Assembly: GCA_026129685.1 (NCBI GenBank)
Contig: JAHCHO010000003.1
Span: forward strand, 1-64,000
Direction of reading: 5' to 3'
From: Fimbriimonadaceae bacterium
GTDB taxonomy: Bacteria > Armatimonadota > Fimbriimonadia > Fimbriimonadales > Fimbriimonadaceae
DNA: 64,000 nt
Under the pieces are notes generated by a model that had not been told where the DNA came from, did not search any database, and saw only the letters and a list, made by a program, of their open reading frames with translations. Positions 1-6,464 of the stretch are shown piece by piece. The position numbers and the translations under genes were made by a program. Within the stretch, counting starts at the first letter, position 1; each line of letters starts with the position of its first letter.

Positions 1-97
1 CCCGTCACTCCCGTCACTCCCGTCACTCGCGTCACTCGTGTGTCTCGCGCCTTTCGCCGATCCCGTCACTCCCGTCATTCCCGTCAGTCGTGTGTCT
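1..97. repeat. 9-bp tandem repeat, two blocks
   Basis: The unit CCCGTCACT occurs three times at 1-27, followed by the variants CGCGTCACT (28-36) and CGTGTGTCT (37-45). After a 16-bp break the series restarts at 62-97 as CCCGTCACT, CCCGTCATT, CCCGTCAGT and CGTGTGTCT. Both blocks end in the same CGTGTGTCT variant, so the block itself looks duplicated. The array may continue left of the window. The rest of the upstream region (98-361) shows no gene I can support; it carries the leader of the next gene. Confidence 0.8.
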
Positions 98-361
98 CGC
101 TTGGAGTTCCGTCGCCGCTTCGACGCAGGGACCGAGCCCCGGGGATGCGCCGCGAGGTCCCCATCTGTATGGGGACGCGACGCGCCTCGGTCAACCGGGA
201 GCGGGCGGGAGGGCGAACCCTTTGGAAAAAAGTGTCAAGAATGTCCAACCATTGCCGCCGACGAAGCGAATAGGCGATCACGAGCGCGACAACGCGCCGG
301 GCCGGCGTCGCGGGTCCCTGAACTCTGGGGGACGCGGCCCCGGTCGAGAGAGGATAGATCG

Positions 362-868
362 ATGAAGCGAACCCTACTTTTCGCCCTCGCGGCGATTTCG
401 ACGAGCGCCTTTGCGCAGTTTGAGACGTTTTCGACCCTGAGCGGGATCACGGGCAGCCAGGAAGTCCCGGCGACGGGACACGGCGGCCTCGGGGCGGCGA
501 CCTTCACGGTGGACACGGGATCCCTGTTGCTGACGGGCTCGGTCAGCGTGGCGGGGCTTCCCTGGGGGGACGTGACGGGCTTCCACATCCACAACGCGGC
601 GGCGGGGGTCAACGGCCCGGTGGTCGTGAACTTCATGTCGAGCGGTTCGACGACGGGCACGGACCCTTGGCTGTACACGGCGAACACGACGATCACGCAG
701 TCGGTGCTGGACGCGATGCGGCTCGGCAACACCTACGTGAACGTGCATACGGCGGCGTTCCCGGGCGGGGCGATCCGGGGGCAGTTGTCGCCGGTGCCGG
801 AGCCGGCGTCGCTGGCGGCGCTCGGCGTGGGGGCGTTGGCGCTGTTGCGCCGTCGCCGTAAGGCTTAG
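362..868 (+). CDS. CHRD-domain protein with PEP-CTERM sorting tail
   Basis: A 168-aa secreted protein. Residues 1-19 form a signal peptide ending in AFA. The middle (about 24-140) fits the CHRD fold, first described in chordin, with blocks such as GSQEVPATG, GFHIHNAA, VNVHTAAFPGGAIRGQL. The tail VPEPASLAALGVGALAL followed by RRRRKA is a PEP-CTERM signal, normally recognised by an exosortase that anchors or processes the protein at the cell envelope; no exosortase lies in the window. The start at 362 was chosen because the signal peptide begins there and GAGAGGAT lies about 9 nt upstream; in-frame codons further upstream are not signal-like. The function of CHRD proteins in bacteria is not established. 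Confidence 0.85.
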   Translation: MKRTLLFALAAISTSAFAQFETFSTLSGITGSQEVPATGHGGLGAATFTVDTGSLLLTGSVSVAGLPWGDVTGFHIHNAAAGVNGPVVVNFMSSGSTTGTDPWLYTANTTITQSVLDAMRLGNTYVNVHTAAFPGGAIRGQLSPVPEPASLAALGVGALALLRRRRKA

Positions 869-893
869 AACGTTACGTCCTTGTCCACCCGCC

Positions 894-917
894 ACGGCCC
901 CGCTTCGTCGGGGCCGT
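894..917 (+). terminator. Terminator-like hairpin after the CHRD gene
   Basis: Nine-bp perfect stem ACGGCCCCG / CGGGGCCGT with loop CTTCGT, 25 nt after the stop codon. No long T tract follows, so Rho-independent action is plausible but unproven. Confidence 0.55.
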
Positions 918-969
918 TCGGCGTTACCCTTGGCCGGTTCGAGGGTAAGGTTTTGACGGGGGGGCGACG

Positions 970-1076
970 GGTTTCGCTTAAGGGGGCGCGATTCGTCGGC
1001 GAAACCTACCCGTTTCCGCTTGTTCCCGACGTCGCGCTTCGCGCTCTCGTCGAGAGCAAGACGGCGCGGGTAGGTT
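970..1076 (+). other. Array-flanking region with competing inverted repeats
   Basis: Two inverted repeats share bases. GGTTTCGC (970-977) pairs with GCGAAACC (999-1006), and AACCTACCCG (1003-1012) pairs with CGGGTAGGTT (1067-1076). Positions 1003-1006 belong to both, so only one helix can form at a time. The second helix ends 2 nt before the first CRISPR repeat. No ORF here is convincing. It may be a leader or structured array boundary; the function is unknown. Confidence 0.4.
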
Positions 1077-1077
1077 G

Positions 1078-1574
1078 TATGGGGAACGCTCCCAGAGCCT
1101 GATCTGATACACTAGGGCATTGGGAGAGCAATCATGAGCGAAGGTTGGGGAACGCTCCCAGAGCCTGATCTGATACACTGACTCGGTCACGACGGAATCA
1201 CAACCGAAGTTGGGGAACGCTCCCAGAGCCTGATCTGATACACTATCGGTATTCTCGACCGTTCGCGTTGTTCAGTTGGGGAACGCTCCCAGAGCCTGAT
1301 CTGATACACTCACGACGGCGACCGGCCAACTCGCCGTCGCGTTGGGGAACGCTCCCAGAGCCTGATCTGATACACTCAGCCGGAGCGGTGGTCCTATCAC
1401 TGGTGGGTTGGGGAACGCTCCCAGAGCCTGATCTGATACACTGGGCCGCCTTTGACGGACATGGTCTGACCGGTTGGGGAACGCTCCCAGAGCCTGATCT
1501 GATACACTTTCGGTCATCGCCTTCACGCCGCCCGCGACGTTGGGGAACGCTCCCAGAGCCTGATCTGATACACT
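1078..1574 (+). CRISPR. Type II-C CRISPR array, 8 repeats and 7 spacers
   Basis: The 36-bp repeats start at 1078, 1144, 1209, 1275, 1341, 1407, 1473 and 1539. They begin GTTGGGGAACGCTCCC and end CTGATCTGATACACT. Spacers are 30 bp, except the second (1180-1208), which is 29 bp. Repeat 1 differs at its first two bases (TA for GT); the other seven look identical. Plus-strand transcription is preferred because (i) II-C repeats typically start GTTG/GTTT and (ii) the repeat end TGATACACT resembles the extended -10 that lies in Neisseria II-C repeats. In addition, (iii) the anti-repeat at 6233-6262 pairs with this orientation. The array converges on the cas9-cas1-cas2 operon, which is on the minus strand. 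Spacer targets cannot be determined from the window. Confidence 0.98.
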
Positions 1575-1575
1575 G

Positions 1576-1609
1576 CCCCGAGTCCGGATCGAACCTTCCG
1601 GGCTCGGGG
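1576..1609. terminator. Strong hairpin between the array and cas2
   Basis: CCCCGAG (1576-1582) pairs with CTCGGGG (1603-1609), and inside it CCGGA (1584-1588) pairs with TCCGG (1597-1601). It begins one base after the last repeat and lies between two convergent units, so a two-way terminator is the simplest reading. It has no adjacent T tract; a T6 run on the plus strand lies 40 nt further on at 1650-1655. A structured leader element is the alternative. Confidence 0.5.
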
Positions 1610-1662
1610 AATCCACCCATGGGGCGGAGCCCACGGCGGTCCTCGCACGTTTTTTGGGCGGG

Positions 1663-2220
1663 TCACTCGAAGAATTCAAAGGTCGCCTGAGCTTTTTCGC
1701 CAGACCCCTTGCCGCGTTTCGGAGGGTCCGCGGCGGTAGTTGCGCGGCCCTCGTCTTCGTCGGCGTGGACTGAGGAACAGGGCGGCGACCCGGGAGCCGG
1801 ACCCGGGGGATCTCTCTCCTCCGCCAACTCCTCCAGCGCCTTGGCGGTTCGGACTTGGCCGGGGATCGGCATCCCGTCCGGGGTTTCCTCATCGAAGAAA
1901 GTGAACTGCTCGGGCGCCTCCTCGACGGAGCGGCGACGACGGGCGTGGAAGCAGACCATGCGCGCCCACTGCTTGTCGGTAAAGCGCAAGATTCGCACCT
2001 CCCCGGCGGGCGGCAGGGCATGGGTGACGCGGTTGTACAGCGAATCAGCGTTTTCCTCGGTGGCGCAGGGGCGGGCGTAGACACTGAACTGCACGCGGAA
2101 GAAGCCTTGGTCGACCAGGTCGTGGAGGAACCGCACGTAGTTTCGCCGGTGGGTCCGCGTCGTGACGGGCAGATCGAACATGACGAGCAACCACATCAGG
2201 CGAAACCCGCTGATCCTCAC
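1663..2220 (-). CDS. cas2: CRISPR-associated endonuclease Cas2 with long C-terminal tail
   Basis: A 185-aa protein starting at GTG 2220, which overlaps the cas1 stop as GTGA. Residues 1-110 form a normal Cas2 core: the first beta strand WLLVMFDLPVTT with its Asp, then FLHDLVDQGFFRVQFSVYAR, ending in EQFTFFDEE, the usual aromatic Cas2 C-terminus. About 75 further residues follow. They are low in complexity, rich in Pro, Glu and Ala, and end with a second aromatic motif (ATFEFFE). Cas2 proteins are normally about 90-110 aa, so the tail is unusual. Cas2 forms the spacer-integration complex with Cas1. It is the last gene of the operon, converging on the array. Confidence 0.93.
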   Translation of the reverse strand: MRISGFRLMWLLVMFDLPVTTRTHRRNYVRFLHDLVDQGFFRVQFSVYARPCATEENADSLYNRVTHALPPAGEVRILRFTDKQWARMVCFHARRRRSVEEAPEQFTFFDEETPDGMPIPGQVRTAKALEELAEERDPPGPAPGSPPCSSVHADEDEGRATTAADPPKRGKGSGEKAQATFEFFE

Positions 2221-3113
2221 GTTGGCTCGAAAACGGGCCTGGGAACCTCCAGCGCCTCCCCTTCGCAGACGGCCCGGCGCAAGGACGCGGCGTAGCGCTC
2301 AAGCCCGACGAAGAGGGGGAGTCGCAGGTCCGAGAAGGTGACGGTCCAACCAAGAGCGGTGATCAGCCGCTTCTTTACAGGAGGGACCAGTTCGTCGAGG
2401 GTGGGTCCGCCAGCGGCGAGGTCGAAGACCAGCCGATCCACGATCGGCCGGAGGGGTTCCATGGCATCGTCGGCGAGGCAGAGGGGGTTGAAGCGGTTGC
2501 GGTGCTGGACCCCCAGGGCGGGGTGGAGGCCGGCCCCGACAACGGCACGGGCGACGGCGGCGCGGACCACGGCGTAGCCGTAGTTCAGCATGGCGTTCAG
2601 GCCAGGCTCGTCGCGGTCCCGGAGGAAGGCCCAGCCGAACACCTGTTCGAAGGCGAGGGCGGCGGCGGCTCCCTCGACGTTGTCGGGATCGCCGCTGCGG
2701 ACCCGGGCGGCCAGTTTGCGGAGCCTCGCATCGTCCTTCCCCAGCGACGCGACGAGGTCGGCCTGGGCGAGGATTTTGTGGCGGACGACGGTCCGCCATA
2801 CGCGCTTCTTGGCGGGGAGCGACGCCTCGATCTGGCGGCGGAGGACCTCGGTGTGGGTGGAATGGCCGGCGACCGGGAGGAGGACGCCGTTGGGGAGGTG
2901 CCGGTCGTCGGCGGTCACGATCGTCACGTTTCGGCTCGCGCAGGCGGCCAGGAGGTCGTGGGTCAGGGTGATCTCCATGCCGTCGAGGACGATGACGGCG
3001 GTGTCGTCCAAGGGGACTCGGCCCCCGGCGCCCTCGGGCTTCTCGACGACGAGGCACTCGCCGGAACGGCGCAGGACGGCGGGGGCGGCGACGGAGACGA
3101 CGCGGAGGCTCAC
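2217..3113 (-). CDS. cas1: CRISPR-associated integrase Cas1 (type II)
   Basis: A 298-aa protein. It starts at GTG 3113, which overlaps the cas9 TGA as GTGA; the longer in-frame reading to 3338 is an artefact inside cas9. Features: N-terminal beta domain with VPLDDTAVIVLDGMEITL, then the helical catalytic domain with the Glu in ALAFEQVFGWAF. The His/Asp cluster LHPALGVQHRNRFNPLCLADDAMEPLRPIVD holds the metal ligands of Cas1. The length is normal for the family. With Cas2 it inserts new spacers at the array. No csn2 or cas4 is present, which with cas9-cas1-cas2 defines subtype II-C. Confidence 0.95.
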   Translation of the reverse strand: MSLRVVSVAAPAVLRRSGECLVVEKPEGAGGRVPLDDTAVIVLDGMEITLTHDLLAACASRNVTIVTADDRHLPNGVLLPVAGHSTHTEVLRRQIEASLPAKKRVWRTVVRHKILAQADLVASLGKDDARLRKLAARVRSGDPDNVEGAAAALAFEQVFGWAFLRDRDEPGLNAMLNYGYAVVRAAVARAVVGAGLHPALGVQHRNRFNPLCLADDAMEPLRPIVDRLVFDLAAGGPTLDELVPPVKKRLITALGWTVTFSDLRLPLFVGLERYAASLRRAVCEGEALEVPRPVFEPT

Positions 3114-6100
3114 CCTTGGCCCTCCGGGACTTCCCGGACGCGCCCGATCGGGTCCACTTCGACCTTCACGGCCCGGAGGGTGTTGGGCGACTTGATCAGA
3201 CGTTGTTCGTTGTCGCTCGGCGTCGCGGCATGAACCTGCCGGAGACAGATCTTGCGGTTGGTTGCTTCCAAGGCTTGAACTCGGTAGTAGGGCGGGTCCG
3301 CTTCGGCCACCATGACGGTGTCGTTCACGGCCAGCCACATCACGAAGCGCAGGCCGGGGCGAGGCGGGATTGGGTCGTACAGGGCCTTCGCCTTGCCCTG
3401 CCGGACCCGCCTGGCCGCCTTGAGCATCGACACGAAAAACCCCTCGCGCTTGAAGGTTCCATCACGGTTCTGCTTGGTCTCCTCCTCGAAGATGGCGACG
3501 TGGTGGTTGTTGCCGAGGGGGTAGTAGCGCTCGGGCCGGGCGGGGGGCACGGCGAGGAGGTCGGCCCCCGGCATGGGCTTCTGGAGCCGGGCGCGGCGAG
3601 CGACGGTCTTCCCCATCGGAAGCCCCTCCTTGAACGCGTCCTTCGGTTTGCCGCCCCGCTCCTTCAGGGTCCTCAGGGCAAGGTCGCGCAGACCGGGGTC
3701 GACGATGTCCGCGAGCGCGCTCTCGCTGAGATCGACTAGGGGTTTTCGGTAGTGAAAGACCCGGCGCTCGGCGTCGCGCAGGCCGTAAGCGGTGTCCTCG
3801 TGGAAGGCGTCGCGGATGCCGCGGGTCGTCTCGTGGCTGACGACCATGGACGCAAGGCGCGCCTTGAGGGCGTCGTGCAGCCAGGCGGGGGCGGGCGGGA
3901 CGGTGTCCTTCGAGAGGGGGGCGATCTTGCCGAAGGTCCCGTCGGCGTGCCGTTTGCGGTGGGCGGTCGCGCGCATGAAGACGGAGCGGGTGGTGAAGGC
4001 GACGGCGACGGCGTCGACGGCATGGTGGCGCAGATCGTCGCGGGTTTTCTCGGTACGGCCGTGGAGGGCTTCGAAGAGGCCCCAGTGTTCGCGCAGCATG
4101 GCGGTCGCGCCGCCCTTGGTGACCTCGATGCGACCCGCCACGGGGGCGAGGAATTCCTGCGCCTTGCGGGAGAGGTACCGCGTTTCGTTGAGCTGGCGGG
4201 CGACCATCTGGTCTTCAGGGGGCGTTTCCTGCCGGAGGAAGAGGGCCCGTTTGCGGCCGGTGCCGATGCCGCGCCACTCAAGGGCGCGGGCCTTCATGGC
4301 TTCCCACCGGGGGGTGCCGCCGAAGGCCTCATAGGGCGTGCGTTCCCCTTTCTCAAGGTTGGCGTGCGACTCGCAGAGGGTGAGGTTGTTGAACGAATCG
4401 TCGTTCGAGCGTGCGTAGGGCACGATGTGCTCGATCTGGAAGCGGGCGGTGCTCGCCAGTTCCTGGGGGATGGGGGTGTTCGTGTACGGGCAGACCCACT
4501 GGCACTGCTTGGCCAAGCGGAACCAGAAGCGGTCCGTCCGCGTCGGGTTGGCGACGCCCTGCTCGGCGAGCCATTTGTCGGCTTCGGCGTTCTCCTTCGC
4601 GAGTTGCTTCTGGGCTCTTTCCAGCCCTTCGCGTTCATTCTTGGTCAGGCTGAGGTCGCGAGCGAGTTCGATCCGGACGATCGAAGGTTTGCCGTACGTC
4701 GCGATGAGGGCGTTGACGACGCGTCTCAGCTGGCCCAGGGCCTTTCGGACGCGCGGGTTGGTGATTTCGGCGCGGGTGGGGGCACGGGGGACCCGATCGA
4801 GGCTCTCAATCTCCTTTGGCGTGTAGCCCGCTCGGACCTGGGCCTCGTACATTCGTTCGATGCCCTTGTCCTCGTCGAGAGCGCGGAGGATGCGACGCAT
4901 CGCGCGCGAACTGAGGGCGGCGGTGCCGTCGTCCAGCTCGACCTTGGCGATCGCATAGGCCTGGGGCACGTCCAGTTTGTAGGCGTTCCTCAGGGTCTGG
5001 TAGAGCTTGCCTTGGTCGGGGCTGGTGAGGATCGTCTCGACGAGGTTTTCGCGAGCGGCCTCGTCGAGTCGTTTCCAGAGGTCGGGTGCGGCCGAATGGA
5101 GCTTGGCGGTGGTCGCGTTGCCCTTGAGCTTGTCTTTGGCCCGGGTCAGGTTGAAGTCCGTGCCCTTGGGCAACCGAAGGAGCTTTCGAACCGCTTCCCA
5201 GGAGACTTCTCGCCTGGTTTCCAGGTGATCGGCGAGTACCCGCCTTTCGTCAGGGCGCAGGGGACGGTGCTCCTCGTCGTGAGGTTCGCGCACGCGCAGG
5301 TTGACGATGTCCTGCCAGTAGCGGTAGCGCTGGGCGACCAACTGGGCGCGATCGGCCCGTTTTCGCCGAGGCTCGAGCGAGCAGTAACCCTTGAGGCGCT
5401 TCTGCGGCTTGAGGGGGCGCTGGTGGAAGATGGCTTGGTGCAGTCGGGCCCGGAGTTCGTGGTCGAGCAAGTCGGGCCGGTGGCGGGCTTGGCACTCCCA
5501 GATTCTCTCGAACTCGTCCTCGTACATGTCGCGGTGCGCGTGCCGTCCTCTTACCGGACGTCCGGCCTCGAGTTCGGAGAGGAAGTACTGGGCGAGCGTT
5601 CGGCCCGCCAGGGCGCCGCGCAGTTCGGCGATCGCCTCGAGCACTTTGCCCTCCTCTTTCTTCCGCTCGGCGTCATCGGGCGACCTTTCGTCGGCTTCGT
5701 CGACGACTCCCGGATTCGTCTCGTCCGCTCTCAGGAGTGCGGCAACCTCGGGATTCGACGCGATGCCGGCGAACTGGGCGCCTCGGTTCGATCGGAAGCC
5801 TCTCCTTCGGGCCAGGTGGTAGAGGGCACGACCGAGTTCATGCGGTTCGAGGAGTTCGTCGACGGCCCTGGCTCGCAAGCGGTAGGGCACCCATTGGTCT
5901 GACTCCGAGTCGGCAAAGGGGCGATCCGATGGGGTCGCCAGCCCCGCCTTGAAGAGGACGTTGTAGAGGACATCGAGCCGCTGCCGTCTTCGACGCAGGC
6001 TCTTGCGGAGACCGCGCTTGGTGCGGCGCTTCTTGTTCTTCAGCGTGTTGGCCTTGGGTTCCACGACCTCCTCGAAGTGGCGAACTCCGAGGTCAACGAG

Positions 6101-6193
6101 TTCGGAGGGCACGCCGTCCGCGTCGCCATGGAACAGGGCCCAACCGATGGAGGAGGTGCCGAGGTCAAGTCCGAGGATAAGATTGGCATTCAT
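3110..6193 (-). CDS. cas9: CRISPR effector nuclease Cas9, compact type II-C
   Basis: A 1027-aa RNA-guided DNA endonuclease, small for Cas9. RuvC-I: LGLDLGTSSIGWAL with D10. Arg-rich bridge helix at about 52-75 (KKRRTKRG, RRRRQRL). RuvC-II: SIVRIELARDL with E509. HNH domain: FQIEHIVPYARSNDDSFNN with H589 and N603, then N612 in ANLEKG; the residue before H589 is Glu where SpCas9 has Asp. RuvC-III: LRHHAVDAVAVAF with H724 and D727. All expected catalytic positions are present, so both strands should be cut. The REC region (about 80-490) is short, as in II-C. The ATG at 6193 has AAAGGAG 6 nt upstream. The cognate tracrRNA is divergent at 6233. The PAM cannot be read from the window. Confidence 0.97.
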   Translation of the reverse strand: MNANLILGLDLGTSSIGWALFHGDADGVPSELVDLGVRHFEEVVEPKANTLKNKKRRTKRGLRKSLRRRRQRLDVLYNVLFKAGLATPSDRPFADSESDQWVPYRLRARAVDELLEPHELGRALYHLARRRGFRSNRGAQFAGIASNPEVAALLRADETNPGVVDEADERSPDDAERKKEEGKVLEAIAELRGALAGRTLAQYFLSELEAGRPVRGRHAHRDMYEDEFERIWECQARHRPDLLDHELRARLHQAIFHQRPLKPQKRLKGYCSLEPRRKRADRAQLVAQRYRYWQDIVNLRVREPHDEEHRPLRPDERRVLADHLETRREVSWEAVRKLLRLPKGTDFNLTRAKDKLKGNATTAKLHSAAPDLWKRLDEAARENLVETILTSPDQGKLYQTLRNAYKLDVPQAYAIAKVELDDGTAALSSRAMRRILRALDEDKGIERMYEAQVRAGYTPKEIESLDRVPRAPTRAEITNPRVRKALGQLRRVVNALIATYGKPSIVRIELARDLSLTKNEREGLERAQKQLAKENAEADKWLAEQGVANPTRTDRFWFRLAKQCQWVCPYTNTPIPQELASTARFQIEHIVPYARSNDDSFNNLTLCESHANLEKGERTPYEAFGGTPRWEAMKARALEWRGIGTGRKRALFLRQETPPEDQMVARQLNETRYLSRKAQEFLAPVAGRIEVTKGGATAMLREHWGLFEALHGRTEKTRDDLRHHAVDAVAVAFTTRSVFMRATAHRKRHADGTFGKIAPLSKDTVPPAPAWLHDALKARLASMVVSHETTRGIRDAFHEDTAYGLRDAERRVFHYRKPLVDLSESALADIVDPGLRDLALRTLKERGGKPKDAFKEGLPMGKTVARRARLQKPMPGADLLAVPPARPERYYPLGNNHHVAIFEEETKQNRDGTFKREGFFVSMLKAARRVRQGKAKALYDPIPPRPGLRFVMWLAVNDTVMVAEADPPYYRVQALEATNRKICLRQVHAATPSDNEQRLIKSPNTLRAVKVEVDPIGRVREVPEGQG

Positions 6194-6196
6194 GGG

Positions 6197-6227
6197 TTGC
6201 TCCTTTGTGCTTTCCCGGTGTATGATA
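6197..6227 (+). promoter_or_regulatory. Divergent cas9/tracrRNA promoter with shared -10
   Basis: Plus strand: TTGCTC (6197-6202), 18 bp, TATGAT (6221-6226), predicting tracrRNA initiation near 6233, exactly at the anti-repeat. Minus strand: the overlapping TATCAT (complement of 6222-6227) predicts a cas9 start near 6215, leaving a 22-nt leader that contains the AAAGGAG ribosome-binding site. I see no good -35 for the cas9 direction. Confidence 0.6.
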
Positions 6228-6232
6228 GCGTC

Positions 6233-6379
6233 GTATCAGATCAGGCCTGCGGCTTCCTCAACAAGGTCTCTTTTGAGACCGCAGGATAAATGACCTACGG
6301 GTCAACGTTAGCGGGTCCGCGAGGGTCCGTCCTAGAGATCAGGGTTCGGAGCAGCGGTTCCGGACCCTGACTCTCTTTT
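6233..6379 (+). ncRNA. tracrRNA candidate
   Basis: The anti-repeat lies at 6233-6262. GTATCAGATCAGGC (6233-6246) is the exact complement of repeat positions 20-33, and TTCCTCAAC (6254-6262) pairs with repeat positions 1-9 with one G-U. An internal loop separates them (repeat 10-19 against 6247-6253). Downstream hairpins are GGTCTC-TTTT-GAGACC (6265-6280), then TGACC-TACG-GGTCA (6291-6304) with a UNCG-type tetraloop, then the terminator at 6341-6368. The predicted RNA is about 147 nt. tracrRNA pairs with crRNA to load Cas9 and, where present, RNase III trims the duplex. Boundaries are inferred from promoter and terminator signals. Confidence 0.85.
6341..6379 (+). terminator. Intrinsic terminator of the tracrRNA
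   Basis: Arms 6341-6350 and 6359-6368 form a 10-bp stem with one T-G pair (AGGGTTCGGA / TCCGGACCCT), with an 8-nt loop, followed by the T-rich GACTCTCTTTT. Confidence 0.7.
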
Positions 6380-6464
6380 GGCTTGCGGGCGACGGCATCC
6401 CTTCCACCGTTCGTGACACGGGATCGTTGGCGAAGGGCGGCTGAGGTAAAGTCCGGGGCGAGCG

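Noticed and set aside
1078-1574. Minus-strand transcription of the array, parallel to the cas genes
   Set aside because: The anti-repeat at 6233 is transcribed on the plus strand and pairs with the plus-sense repeat, and the repeat starts GTTG and ends in a -10-like box in that sense. The degenerate repeat 1 is the only point in favour.
1648-1655. T6 run as a classical intrinsic terminator of the array
   Set aside because: The bases directly before it form no convincing stem; the strong hairpin is 40 nt away.
1243-1690. ORFs running through the CRISPR array on both strands, with repeated SGSGSVPQ or WGTLPEPDLIH units
   Set aside because: The peptide repeat is only the translated 36-bp repeat; the array needs no coding function.
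2217-3338. A 373-aa form of Cas1
   Set aside because: The extra 75 residues lie inside cas9 and have no Cas1 similarity; the GTGA overlap marks the true start at 3113.
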